Source of the DNA: Pseudomonas putida
Lineage (GTDB): Bacteria; Pseudomonadota; Gammaproteobacteria; Pseudomonadales; Pseudomonadaceae
Reading direction: 5' to 3'
Length of the DNA: 64,000 nt
Assembly: GCF_002741075.1 (NCBI RefSeq)
Contig: NZ_CP016634.1
Span: forward strand, 1,256,501 to 1,320,500
Of this stretch, positions 28,667-37,947 are shown in pieces. The translations under genes were made by a program, and so were the position numbers. Below the pieces are notes generated by a model. That model was not told the origin of the DNA. It searched no databases and worked only from the letters and a program-made list of their open reading frames with translations. Within the stretch, counting starts at the first letter, position 1, and every line of letters begins with the position of its first letter.

Positions 28667-31453
28667 ATGCAGGATGTCCGTCCAAACCCACGTCTTCCGT
28701 TGCCCCACGATGCCGGGCAGCCGATCTTCACGGGGTTTCTGGAGCAGGCTGAGCGCTCGGCGCAGGCGCCTGCCATCGTTTCCCAGGAAGGCACATGCAC
28801 CTATCGAGCGCTCGAGGCGATCAGCCGGGGTATTGCAGCGTTCCTGATCGAAAGCGGTGTGCGTCAAGGCGATCGCATCGTGATCGTCTCGAGCCGCTGC
28901 GCGGGGCTGGTCTATGCCATGCTCGGCGCATCACGGGCCGGAGCGATCTTCACGGTGGCCGACATGGCCTACCCGAAGGCGCGTATCGCCCAGATCATTC
29001 GCACGCTGCGACCTGCCTTCATCTTGTTGGGCGGGGCGGCGCAGGTCGAACTCGATGACGCGTCCATTCAGGTGGAAAGGGTGCCAGAACCCGTGGGTGA
29101 AGCGCTGTCGCGTTTTGCCCCATATACCCACGCGTTGCCGTCGGTCGATCCGGGGCAACCGGCCTACATCACCTTCACCTCTGGCAGCACTGGCGAGCCC
29201 AAGGGCGTGGTGACGACCCACGCGCCGCTGGTGCATTTCATCGGCTGGCACGTCCGCCAGCATGGGTTTTCCCAAGACGACTGTTTCTCTCTGCTCTCCG
29301 GGCTGGGCCATGACCCGGTGTACCGGGATGTGTTCACCCCACTGTCCATTGGCGCCAGGGTTGCAATCCCTTCACAAGCGACAGTGATCGACCCGGCGGC
29401 GCTGGCGGCCTGGCTTCAAGCCCAAGAGGTTTCGGTGGTTCATCTCACACCGCCTTTGGGCAAGCTGATCGAGACCGGCGCCAGGCTCGAAGGCATCCGG
29501 CTCGATGCGCTGCGCTACCTGTTCTGGGGCGGCGAGGCGCTGGGCAGCGCGCTGTACGGGCAGATACGCGAAGTCGCCCCCAATGCCTGCAGCGTCAACT
29601 TCTATGGCACCACCGAAACGCCCCAGGCCATGGCCTATCACCGGATCGACCCGGCCGCCGACAACAGCAGGATCCCCCTGGGCAAAGGTATCGACGGTGC
29701 GCAGTTGCTGGTCGTGGACGACGCCCATCAGTTGGCCGGGGAGGGGCAGGTCGGGGAAATCCTGATCCGCAGCCCCTACCTGTCCGAGGGGTATTGGGGC
29801 GATGCGGCGCAGACTCACCAACGCTACGTGCCTAACCCCTTCACCCAGGCCGAAGACGACGTGTGCTACCGAACCGGTGACCTGGGCAGCTACCGTGCCG
29901 ATGGCAGCGTCATCTTCCTGGGCCGGGGTGACAGCCAGGTCAAGATTCGAGGGCATCGGATCGAACTGGTCGAGATCGAAGGGGTGCTGGCGCGTCATCC
30001 GCAGGTCAAGCAGTGCGTGGTGCTGGCCGACACCGACGGCCCGGCCCTGAAGCTGGTGGCCTATTGCGTTGCCAGTTCACCGGTGGCGTCGCTCACATTG
30101 CGCGAGCATGTGGCGAGCCAGTTGCCGGACTACATGGTGCCGGCGTTGTTCGTGATGCTGGAGGCGATCCCCATCACACCGAACGGCAAGGTCGACAAGC
30201 GTGCCTTGTTGGCATTGCGCGGCGACACCGATACGGGGCAGGCAAGCGAGGCACTGTCGCCCGTGGCACTGAGGCTGGTGAGTGCCTGGTCGGAAATCCT
30301 GCAGACGCCTGATATCGACCCGAATCTGTCGTTTGTCGAACTGGGGGGCGATTCGCTGTCGTTCGTCCAGGCCTCTATGGTGCTAGAGACGCTCATAGGC
30401 CCGCTACCGGCGCAGTGGGAGCTCAAGCCGATCCATGAGTTGTGCCAGCTGAGCACGACGCGTCCGACAGCCAAACCGGTGTTCCGTGCCGTGGAAATCC
30501 CCGTGTTGTTGCGGGTGCTGTCGATCCTGCTGATCGTCATCGGGCATTTCCACGGCGGCTCGGGGTGGCCGATCGTGGGCGAAACGTCGGTGCTGTTCGC
30601 GGTGTCCGGCCTTGCCTTGGCGCGGTTTCAACTCAAGGCCATCGACGAATACGGCAGTGTGCGCACACTGCTCCGTTCGATCGCCGTCATCGTGGTGCCG
30701 ACGCTGCTCTACACGCTGTTGACCCAGGTCGTGTTCGGCAATGTGCATTGGCAGGCCTTCTTGCTGATCGCCAACTGGTATCCGCCAGCGGTCACGGGCG
30801 GGTTTTCGTACTGGTACATAGAACTGCTGGTGCAGATGCTGGCGATCATGGCGGTGGTGCTGTCGTTCGCGCGGGTCAGGGCGGTGATCATGGCGGCGCC
30901 GTTTCGCGTGCTGCTGGTCGGCGCCTGTGCGGCGGGCGTGGCGGGCTTTTTGATCAATGCCTATGTCTTTGACGCAAGTGCGCTCTACAACCGCGTGCCC
31001 CAGCATTATCTGGCCGTCCTGGTGCTGGGCATGGCGATTCACTTTGCCCGGACCACGCCGCAGAAGTGGCTCGCCAGTGGGGCGGTGGTGCTGGTGCTGG
31101 GCGGGCAGCGCGTCGTGGATGTGGTGGTGCTCGGGGTGGACTTCAGTCAATACATCGATGTCGCCATACCGGCCGTGCTGGCGATGATCTGGTGGCGCGC
31201 CGTTCCCCTGCCAGACCTCATTGCCCGTGGGGCGGCCGTGATCGCGTCCTCGACGCTGTTCATCTACCTGACCCACTACCAGTTCCAGTCCGTCGCGCGG
31301 CGCCTGGGCGATGTGCCTGGGCTCGACGTAGCCCTGGCTGTTGTCGGCGGGATCGTGGTGGCCTATGCCTGGAACAAAGCTGTCCGTTTCGTTTCGATGC
31401 GCTGGAACGGAGGCGCCAAGCGCAGCGCGGACAAGCTCGAACGCGTCCTGTGA
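28667..31453 (+). CDS. Adenylation - carrier - acyltransferase-3 membrane fusion
   Basis: A 928-residue single chain. Residues ~20-515 are an adenylation domain with FTSGSTGEPKG (171-180), NFYGTTET, YRTGDLG (401-407) and NGKVDKRAL (K511); D216 in GLGHDPVYRDVF aligns with the Asp that holds the alpha-amino group in amino acid activating enzymes. Residues ~530-600 are a carrier domain with ELGGDSLSF (S563 for phosphopantetheine). Residues ~605-925 are about ten membrane helices of the acyltransferase-3 family with the R-X10-H motif (R616-H627). There is no condensation or thioesterase domain. This suggests activation of an amino acid and its transfer to a membrane or surface acceptor, a fused analogue of DltA-DltC-DltB. 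ATG 28667 has GGAG 11 bases upstream. Confidence 0.88.
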   Translation: MQDVRPNPRLPLPHDAGQPIFTGFLEQAERSAQAPAIVSQEGTCTYRALEAISRGIAAFLIESGVRQGDRIVIVSSRCAGLVYAMLGASRAGAIFTVADMAYPKARIAQIIRTLRPAFILLGGAAQVELDDASIQVERVPEPVGEALSRFAPYTHALPSVDPGQPAYITFTSGSTGEPKGVVTTHAPLVHFIGWHVRQHGFSQDDCFSLLSGLGHDPVYRDVFTPLSIGARVAIPSQATVIDPAALAAWLQAQEVSVVHLTPPLGKLIETGARLEGIRLDALRYLFWGGEALGSALYGQIREVAPNACSVNFYGTTETPQAMAYHRIDPAADNSRIPLGKGIDGAQLLVVDDAHQLAGEGQVGEILIRSPYLSEGYWGDAAQTHQRYVPNPFTQAEDDVCYRTGDLGSYRADGSVIFLGRGDSQVKIRGHRIELVEIEGVLARHPQVKQCVVLADTDGPALKLVAYCVASSPVASLTLREHVASQLPDYMVPALFVMLEAIPITPNGKVDKRALLALRGDTDTGQASEALSPVALRLVSAWSEILQTPDIDPNLSFVELGGDSLSFVQASMVLETLIGPLPAQWELKPIHELCQLSTTRPTAKPVFRAVEIPVLLRVLSILLIVIGHFHGGSGWPIVGETSVLFAVSGLALARFQLKAIDEYGSVRTLLRSIAVIVVPTLLYTLLTQVVFGNVHWQAFLLIANWYPPAVTGGFSYWYIELLVQMLAIMAVVLSFARVRAVIMAAPFRVLLVGACAAGVAGFLINAYVFDASALYNRVPQHYLAVLVLGMAIHFARTTPQKWLASGAVVLVLGGQRVVDVVVLGVDFSQYIDVAIPAVLAMIWWRAVPLPDLIARGAAVIASSTLFIYLTHYQFQSVARRLGDVPGLDVALAVVGGIVVAYAWNKAVRFVSMRWNGGAKRSADKLERVL

Positions 31454-31538
31454 CGGGGCTGTGCGCGGGGCGACCGGCCTGATTTTCATGGCCTTCGCCG
31501 CGCGCCTGGCCTTGAGCAGGCGCTGACCGGCGCGGGGC

Positions 31539-32873
31539 TCAGCGGCGCACGGGGAGTACCACCTGTGCCAGCAACCCGCCGCCTTCGCGATTGCGCAACG
31601 TCAGCTCGCCACCCTGTTCGCGAACGATCGCCCGCGCCGCCGAAAGGCCAAGGCCAACGCCGCCGGTGTCCCGGTTGCGCGAGGCCTCCAGGCGAAAGAA
31701 CGGATCGAACACCTGTTCCAGTGCCGCCTCGGGTATCCCGGGGCCTTCGTCGCTGACGTCGATGCGCACCGCCTGGGCGTCCTGGGCTAGCGTGATGGCG
31801 GGCTTTCGCCCGTACTTGATGGCGTTCTCCAGCAAGTTGACGATCACCCGCTTGATGCCCAGCGGGCGGCCCACATGCACCAGGTGGGCAGGGCCCATGA
31901 AATCGACGTCGATGTCCTGGTCGCGGTAGTCGTCGACGATGGTGTGCAAGAGTTCGGAGAGATCGAACGCGGTGCTCGGCTCGCGTTGGGTGTCTTCGCG
32001 AAAGAACGCCAAGGCCGCGTTGATCATCGACTGCATATCCTCGACATCGCGAATGAGCTTGCGCTGGTGATCCAGGTCTTCCATGAATTCGCTGCGCAGG
32101 CGCATGCGTGTCAGCGGGGCGCGCAGGTCGTGGGAGATCGAGGCGAGCATGTGCGTGCGCTCTGCGACGAAATGCTGGATCTGCGCCTGCATGGTGTTGA
32201 AGGCGATGATGGCCTGGCGGATTTCCTCAGGGCCTTGCACCTCGATGGGCGGGGCGTGCAGGTCATCGCCGAAGCGCCGGGCCGCGCTGGCGAAGCGTTG
32301 CAGAGGGCTGGCCAGTTGGCGCGTGGCGATCCAGGCCACCAGCAGGGTGGCCACCAGCCCCAGGGCGATGATCACCGCGATGCGCACGTTGGCACGCAGG
32401 CCCCAACTGCGCTCGGGCGGGGTGAACGACAGCCAGCTGCCGTCCTGGAGCTGCACGAGCGCCACGTAGCGGGCCTGGGCGCTGTCGCTGGGCCAGTCGC
32501 CAGGGGTGAGGACGTCGATTTCCCGACCATCGCCGAGCAAACGGTGCAGCACCGGCACCTGGCCCGCATCGAGCCGCGCGCCATCGCTGGGCAGTTTGAA
32601 GTCGATGCGCTGTGCCTTCCAGTCCACCAGCAGCATCGGGTTGCTGGCGGCGCTCGCCAGTTGCGTGCGCAGCGGGGCGGGTGCGGCTTCGATCACCCGG
32701 GTGGTGGAGGCGATCTGTTCCAGCAGGCCGGTGCGTTCGATAGGGGGGCGCGCCCAGGTACCGGCGACCTGGACGAACAGGGCGTTGAGGGCCAGCGAGG
32801 CGAGCATCGCGGCAACGATGGTCAGGGCGATGCGGCGTCTTAGGGTGTCGCGTCGCAGCAGTGGGCCGATCAT
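31539..32873 (-). CDS. Sensor histidine kinase
   Basis: A 444-residue inner-membrane kinase with helices at ~15-40 and ~165-185 framing a ~120-residue periplasmic sensor region, a HAMP linker (ATRQLASPLQRFASAARRFGDD), the H-box SISHDLRAPLTRMRLR and an ATPase domain with N-box LLENAIKYG, DEGPGIP and GGVGLGLS. It resembles EnvZ-type kinases. Its start overlaps the response regulator stop by four bases (ATGA), so the pair is coupled. The signal is unknown. Confidence 0.94.
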   Translation of the reverse strand: MIGPLLRRDTLRRRIALTIVAAMLASLALNALFVQVAGTWARPPIERTGLLEQIASTTRVIEAAPAPLRTQLASAASNPMLLVDWKAQRIDFKLPSDGARLDAGQVPVLHRLLGDGREIDVLTPGDWPSDSAQARYVALVQLQDGSWLSFTPPERSWGLRANVRIAVIIALGLVATLLVAWIATRQLASPLQRFASAARRFGDDLHAPPIEVQGPEEIRQAIIAFNTMQAQIQHFVAERTHMLASISHDLRAPLTRMRLRSEFMEDLDHQRKLIRDVEDMQSMINAALAFFREDTQREPSTAFDLSELLHTIVDDYRDQDIDVDFMGPAHLVHVGRPLGIKRVIVNLLENAIKYGRKPAITLAQDAQAVRIDVSDEGPGIPEAALEQVFDPFFRLEASRNRDTGGVGLGLSAARAIVREQGGELTLRNREGGGLLAQVVLPVRR

Positions 32874-33586
32874 GAGCGGGTGACCTTGGCCGTGAACAGG
32901 TAGCCGCCGTTGCGCACGGTGCGGATCAGTTCCGGGCGCTTGCTGTCTGGCTCGATCTTGCGCCGCAGGCGGCTGACCTGCACGTCGATGCTGCGGTCGA
33001 AGGCCTCATGGCCCTGGCCGTGGGCCAAGTCGATCAGTTGCTCGCGGGTGAGAATGCGTTGGGGGTGTTCGAGAAACACTACCAGCAAATCGAACTCGCC
33101 ACCCGAGAGCGGCACCATCACGCCCTCGGAAGAGCGCAGTTCGCGGCAGGTGATATCCAGGTGCCAACCCGCGAAGCTGATCACTGGCCGTGTCGGTTCG
33201 TTCGCCGGGGTGTTTGGCTGACCGGCGCGGCGCTGCAGGGCGCGAACCCGGGCGAGCAACTCGCGCGGAGCGAAGGGTTTGGTCAGGTAATCGTCCGCAC
33301 CGAGTTCAAGACCCACGATGCGATCGCTCAGCTCGGCCATGGCGGTGAGCATGATGATCGGAATCCCGGTCTGGGCATGGACCTTCTGGCACAGGCTCAG
33401 ACCGTTCTCGCCTGGCAGCATCAGGTCGAGAATCAGCGTGTCGGGCCGCTGCGCTGCGATCGCTGCCCACATGGCTTCGCCATCAGGCGCGACGTCCACC
33501 TCATAGTCGTGCTGAACGAAGAACTTCTTCAGCAGAGTCAGGATTTCCACGTCGTCGTCGACGATCAGCAATCGGCTCACGTTCAC
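32870..33586 (-). CDS. OmpR-family response regulator
   Basis: A 238-residue regulator. The receiver domain has the acidic pocket DDD (10-12), phospho-acceptor D54 (LILDLMLPGENG), T81 and K103 (LTKPF). The C-terminal winged helix (~135-235) has SGGEFDLLVVFLEHPQRILTREQLI and ends FDRSIDVQVSRLRRKIE. It is the first gene of the pair with the downstream kinase. Target genes cannot be read from this window. Confidence 0.95.
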   Translation of the reverse strand: MNVSRLLIVDDDVEILTLLKKFFVQHDYEVDVAPDGEAMWAAIAAQRPDTLILDLMLPGENGLSLCQKVHAQTGIPIIMLTAMAELSDRIVGLELGADDYLTKPFAPRELLARVRALQRRAGQPNTPANEPTRPVISFAGWHLDITCRELRSSEGVMVPLSGGEFDLLVVFLEHPQRILTREQLIDLAHGQGHEAFDRSIDVQVSRLRRKIEPDSKRPELIRTVRNGGYLFTAKVTRS

Positions 33587-33741
33587 AGGATCCAGAGGCT
33601 AAAAAGGCGGTATCTAAAACCATTCTGCCGTCTGGGTCATTTATTTCAATCGTGCAACATTCCTGCAGGTCAGACATCAAGCGGACATCCTCTGGCAAAA
33701 CGCCTCTGGCACCCTGCACGCCTTCGTTTTTGGGGGCTTGC

Positions 33742-34053
33742 ATGAAGGATTTGAGCAACAGGTACACCACCGAGCGGGGCGTTGATGCACGCCCCTTGAT
33801 CCTGGCCCAGCGCACCACCGCGCCCGCGCAGGATGCACCGATTCTGTTCCAGCAGTCCTGCCTGGGCGTGGCCGAGGATCAGGAGCGCATCGTGCTGCGC
33901 CGCTACTTCGAACGCTACAGCCCGGACTGCGGCCACTGGGTGGAATATGTCCATTCCATCCCCACGGCCGACTTCGTCCACTGGATCATGACCCATGGCC
34001 AGCTGCGCATCGAATGCTCGGACAACACCCCGGACACCCACGGCCCCGCCTGA
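33742..34053 (+). CDS. Conserved-looking hypothetical protein, 103 aa
   Basis: Begins MKDLSNRYTTERGVDARPL with GGGGG seven bases before the ATG at 33742. It has no signal or membrane segment. The second half is rich in aromatic and histidine residues (RRYFERYSPDCGHWVEYVHS). It is divergent from the two-component pair and 39 bases before the DUF3313 lipoprotein gene, so it may share a transcript with it. Family not recognised. Confidence 0.55.
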   Translation: MKDLSNRYTTERGVDARPLILAQRTTAPAQDAPILFQQSCLGVAEDQERIVLRRYFERYSPDCGHWVEYVHSIPTADFVHWIMTHGQLRIECSDNTPDTHGPA

Positions 34054-34092
34054 GCGGCGCCGGCCATCGAGCAGAACAAGGATTCTTGATTG

Positions 34093-34758
34093 ATGAACAA
34101 GCGTGCGTTACCGCTGGTGCTGGCGGCCACCCTGAGCCTTACGGCGTGCAGCAGCAAGACGGTCAACCCCAAGATGTACACGGGGTTTCTGAAGGACTAC
34201 AGCCAGTTGACACCACACCAGCTGCCTTCGGGGCAGCGTGTGTCGAGTTGGGTCAGCCCGGCGCTTAAGGCCGGTCGCTACAAACAGGTGTACCTGGAGC
34301 CCAGCCAGTTCTATCCACGGCCTGAGCCGACCGAGCGGATCCCGCGCAGCACCCTGATCAACGTGACTGGCTACTACGATGCGGCCCTGCGCCTGGAGCT
34401 AGGCAAGGTCGTGCCGCTGGCCTCGGGGCCTGGCCCGGATACATTGGTCGTCAGGCCCGCTATCACGCGCATCGCCACCTCGACGCAGGGCTTGCGTTTC
34501 TATGAGTGGCTGCCGGTCACGCTGGTGGCCGCCGGCGTGAGCGCGGCCACCGGCATTCGCGATCAGGACAGCGAGATCGCCACCGAGGTGTCGTTCGAAG
34601 ATGGCGAGACCGGGGCGGTGGTTGCCGAGTTGGTGCGCCAGGGCACGGGGGAGCCGCTGGAGGACGACAAGCAGGTGCTGACTGCCCATAACGTCAAGAC
34701 GGTGCTCGATGGCTGGGCCGGGGACCTGCGCACGGCGTATTCGACCCTGCAGCGTTGA
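34093..34758 (+). CDS. DUF3313-family lipoprotein
   Basis: A 221-residue protein starting MNKRALPLVLAATLSLTACSS, a signal peptide with lipobox LTAC (Cys19). The mature part has the DUF3313 layout: GFLKDYSQL near the start and FYPRPEPTERIPRSTLINVTGYYDAALRLEL in the middle. The family is found on the inner face of the outer membrane in proteobacteria; its function is not established. An AACAAGGATT site lies upstream. It is convergent with vgrG. Confidence 0.85.
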   Translation: MNKRALPLVLAATLSLTACSSKTVNPKMYTGFLKDYSQLTPHQLPSGQRVSSWVSPALKAGRYKQVYLEPSQFYPRPEPTERIPRSTLINVTGYYDAALRLELGKVVPLASGPGPDTLVVRPAITRIATSTQGLRFYEWLPVTLVAAGVSAATGIRDQDSEIATEVSFEDGETGAVVAELVRQGTGEPLEDDKQVLTAHNVKTVLDGWAGDLRTAYSTLQR

Positions 34759-34766
34759 CGAGCCGG

Positions 34767-36623
34767 TTAGCGGTTGAGCTTGATGGGGTTGCCTTCGATC
34801 CGTGTTTCGCCCTGGCTCTCGCTGACGATGGTGTTGGCCTTGAGCGTAATGGCGTCGGGGGTGAGGGTGAGGCTGCTGCCGCCGACTTGCAAGGTGATGC
34901 AGGTATTGGCTTGGATCTGGATGTGCTTCTTTTCGACCACCAGGGCGTAGGCGCCTTGCTCGACATGTACCAGAGCGTCCTGTTTGATGGTTTCGACGTG
35001 ATTGCCGCCCACGGCCAGGGTTCGGTTGTTGCCGACGGTGTGGGTCTCGTCCAGCTCCACTTCGGTATCCATGAAACGCTCGGCATGGATCATCACCTGT
35101 TCGGCGCCTTGCTTGTCCTCGAAGCGGATGAAGTTGGCCGCCGCCGCGCCGCTCTGGGTCGAACGGGTGAGAAACCCGCTCTGGGTCTTGTTCTGTGGCA
35201 GCGACCAAGGCGGCTGGTTCTGGCTGTTGTAAAGGCTGCCGGTCACCAATGGGCGATCCGGGTTGCCATCGAGGAACGACACCACCACTTCATCGCCCAC
35301 GCGAGGGATCTGGATGCTGCCGAATCCGCCGCTGGCCCAGGCCTGTGCCACCCGTACCCAACATGAGCTGTGATCGTCGTGCTGACCGTGGCGGTCCCAG
35401 TGAAATTGCAGCTTCACCCGTCCAAGACTGTCGGTGAAGATCTCCTCGCCCGGAGGGCCGACGACGATGGCAGTCTGTGGGCCGTGCAGCAGCGGGCGTT
35501 TCGTGCTGGGCTGAGGGCGAAAGGGCACCTTGCTGCGGATGCAGGTGAAGTCATTGTCGTAGTGCGCCGATGTGCCGTTGAGGTAGTTGTTGGCGCCTCG
35601 ATGCTGGATGGCCAGCAACAGGAAGCGACGGTCGTCCAGGGGGCCCAGGTCGTGCTCGTAATGTTGCAACAACTCGAAGGTATGCCCCATGCACATGGCG
35701 CGGCAATTGCTCTTGCCGAAGAACACCTTGGCGCGTGCTTCCATGGCCTCCAGGCGGTTGCGCACCAGCCGCTCGCCCTCATCGTAGGTGCCGTGGGTAT
35801 AGGCGCCGGGGAAATCGAAGATCTCGAATGCTTCGACATCGCCTTGCTCATTGATGCTGTTCATGCTCACCGGCAGCAGATTGCGCGGTTGCTTGTAGTC
35901 GAAGGTCTGCACGGCCATGCGCCCTGACTGCAATTCGCGCGAACCACCCCAGTGGGTGATGGCGTCGGCGGTTTCGGTGACCGAGGCGCTGTGGAAGCGG
36001 ATCTTGGGCTGGGCCGGCAAAGGGTCGAGCAGACTGGAGTTGTCCATCACCACCAGGGTGTGGTGCTCGTGGGTGTGCTCGAAGTAATAGAACAGGCCTT
36101 CGCTGTCCAGCAGGCGCTGGACGAAGTTGAAGTCGCTCTCGCGATACTGGGTGATGTAGCTGTGGGCCTTGAGGGGGCGGGTGAGGCGGAACTCGAACCT
36201 GGGCAGGGTGCCATAGGCCGAGAACACCTGCGTGAGCACCTGTTCGACGGTCTGGTCCTGGAAAATGCGCGAATCGAAGCGCCGGCTGAGCATCCACAGC
36301 CAGGGCTCAAGGGTGGCGGTATACCGCGCCAGGGCGCCATCGCTCCCCTGATTGCCAAAATGTGTGATGTAGCCATGGATGGGTTGCGTATTGCCTTCGG
36401 CCAACTCGATTTCCAGCAATACCGGTTTGCCGATCAGCGACTTAAGCGCGATATGAGCGTCCTGGCTGATCAAGGACAGGTCGTAACTGAACAGCGAAGA
36501 AAGCCCCTCACTGCCGGCGAACAGGTCGACCAGCAACGGCTGGTCGGATGACAGCGGTGTGGTCAGTTTTATCAGCCGGCGATGTTGCGGGGCGAAGAGG
36601 GCGGCGAGGTCATCCATTGGCAT
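34767..36623 (-). CDS. vgrG: Type VI secretion spike protein VgrG
   Basis: A 618-residue VgrG. Residues ~1-370 form the gp27-like base (FSYDLSLISQDAHIALKSLIGKPV, VEQVLTQVFSAYG, QYRESDFNFVQRLLDSEGLFYYFEH). An OB-fold and gp5-like needle follow (FTDSLGRVKLQFHWDRHG, SCWVRVAQAWASGGFGSIQIPRVGDEVVVSFLDGNPDRP, then beta-helix repeats). It ends soon after the needle (IEGNPIKLNR) and has no C-terminal effector extension. ATG 36623 has AGGAAGCACC upstream; an earlier codon would add 15 residues. No other T6SS structural gene is in the window, so this is an orphan spike. It is the last gene of a minus-strand unit, after the membrane module. Confidence 0.95.
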   Translation of the reverse strand: MPMDDLAALFAPQHRRLIKLTTPLSSDQPLLVDLFAGSEGLSSLFSYDLSLISQDAHIALKSLIGKPVLLEIELAEGNTQPIHGYITHFGNQGSDGALARYTATLEPWLWMLSRRFDSRIFQDQTVEQVLTQVFSAYGTLPRFEFRLTRPLKAHSYITQYRESDFNFVQRLLDSEGLFYYFEHTHEHHTLVVMDNSSLLDPLPAQPKIRFHSASVTETADAITHWGGSRELQSGRMAVQTFDYKQPRNLLPVSMNSINEQGDVEAFEIFDFPGAYTHGTYDEGERLVRNRLEAMEARAKVFFGKSNCRAMCMGHTFELLQHYEHDLGPLDDRRFLLLAIQHRGANNYLNGTSAHYDNDFTCIRSKVPFRPQPSTKRPLLHGPQTAIVVGPPGEEIFTDSLGRVKLQFHWDRHGQHDDHSSCWVRVAQAWASGGFGSIQIPRVGDEVVVSFLDGNPDRPLVTGSLYNSQNQPPWSLPQNKTQSGFLTRSTQSGAAAANFIRFEDKQGAEQVMIHAERFMDTEVELDETHTVGNNRTLAVGGNHVETIKQDALVHVEQGAYALVVEKKHIQIQANTCITLQVGGSSLTLTPDAITLKANTIVSESQGETRIEGNPIKLNR

Positions 36624-36674
36624 GGTGTGCTTCCTGTGCTGAGGCGGTGGAGTCGGTTCTATAGGCATTGGGTG

Positions 36675-37802
36675 TCAGCGGGGTTTGCTGATGGCGTCGT
36701 TCAGGAGAATGAACAGTCGCGCGGCCCAGGAGCGGGCACGGATGGCTTGGATTTCTTCGAGGTTTGAGAAGGTGTAGCGGACGCCTTTGCGTTTTTCTTC
36801 TGATTTGAGTTGGGCGAGGCCTGCAAGGGTTCGCCAGGCTGCTAGCACTACAATCGAGGGAAACAGAACTGAGCCGATCAGTACGATTCTAGGATGCTCT
36901 TGAAACAGCGGTTCTAAAACGCCTGCGCAACTGGCGGATATGCCGCTCCAGAATACTGCATTGATGGTGGTTGTTCTTCGTGAGGTGAAGTGAACTCGGT
37001 TGTCCCGTATTTCATAAGGGGATGGTTTGATTTTAATTTGGCTAACTAGGTGGTGAGTAATGAGTGCTGATAGTAATGAAAGTAGTGATAGTAGACCGCC
37101 AGTCTGCCAATTCCATTGTTCTGTTCCGGTTGCAAAGGTGATGGCTCCTGATATCAGAGAGAACATGAGGATCATTTGAAATACGAAATATTTGCAGTAG
37201 TGGGTGTAGCTATCGCTTATGTATATGCATTTGCCTCGCTTGATAAATATCAATAAAGTCAGGATCGTTGCTGGTGTTAACCACCATTTGTAGTACAAGC
37301 AAGGGAGGTAAAAAAATACAGCGATGACCAAGAAACCATAGCGTGTTGCGTTAAATACAGAGTGAGGGTGAGATGCGATCATGGATTTTGACTGTGTTGC
37401 TGAGCTGATCAAGAAGGGCAAGATAATTACGAGAGAAATCGGCAGGCCCATTGATGCCAGAATAAATGTGACTGCGATGCCCACCTCAAACGCCACCGCA
37501 TTGCCCGACTGGCTATACGCAGACCGCTCAAAAAACTCCCCAATGGAACCGGAAGCCCTGGCATCGGCAACCGCCTGGGGGCCAAACGCCAGTGCGGCAC
37601 CCACGGCGTTACCACCCACGATCTTCGCGAACCCTTGCTTGCCATACATCCTCGGGTCGAGCCCTAAACGGCTGTTGAGCATACGTTGGGTGCCGTAGGC
37701 CGGCACGTGGAGGTGATTGCCCACCTGCAAGGGGCCGAAGTTGTAATAGGCGGCGGCTTGCATCGCGGGAATTTGGAACTTGAGGTTGCCCCGGTCATTC
37801 AT
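36675..37802 (-). CDS. vgrG-linked membrane protein, copy A (internally deleted)
   Basis: A 375-residue protein directly upstream of vgrG. It starts MNDR then jumps to GNLKFQIPAMQAAAYYNF, which in copy B is found ~170 residues later, so the N-terminal domain was deleted in frame. The retained common core (to SGNAVAF, ~100) has glycine-rich VGGNAVGAALAFG. The centre (~105-320) holds about eight hydrophobic segments and is unrelated in DNA sequence to copy B. The last ~55 residues (LAGLAQLKSEEKRKGVRYTF onward) are identical to copy B. It probably belongs to a T6SS effector and/or immunity module; function is inference. Confidence 0.7.
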   Translation of the reverse strand: MNDRGNLKFQIPAMQAAAYYNFGPLQVGNHLHVPAYGTQRMLNSRLGLDPRMYGKQGFAKIVGGNAVGAALAFGPQAVADARASGSIGEFFERSAYSQSGNAVAFEVGIAVTFILASMGLPISLVIILPFLISSATQSKSMIASHPHSVFNATRYGFLVIAVFFYLPCLYYKWWLTPATILTLLIFIKRGKCIYISDSYTHYCKYFVFQMILMFSLISGAITFATGTEQWNWQTGGLLSLLSLLSALITHHLVSQIKIKPSPYEIRDNRVHFTSRRTTTINAVFWSGISASCAGVLEPLFQEHPRIVLIGSVLFPSIVVLAAWRTLAGLAQLKSEEKRKGVRYTFSNLEEIQAIRARSWAARLFILLNDAISKPR

Positions 37803-37935
37803 GCGCGGTTACCCCTGATCTATCGGAGGTTGAGAATGACTTCATACCAATCTACGCATTTACCTGAACCTGGAAGTTTCATGAGGTGAAACTTGGGTGA
37901 GCGGGGTTGATTTCGCGTAGGGAAGTAAAAAGATT
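37803..37935 (-). repeat. Upstream segment of copy A, direct repeat of 39869-40001
   Basis: Nearly identical over ~133 bases to the segment upstream of copy B, with only a few differences. It includes the ribosome site GGGGTAACCGCGC region and an inverted repeat GTTTCA-N5-TGAAAC at 37876-37892 that may be an operator or part of the promoter. It ends at GTAAAAAGATT. Confidence 0.8.
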
Positions 37936-37947
37936 TGCACTCAGAAA

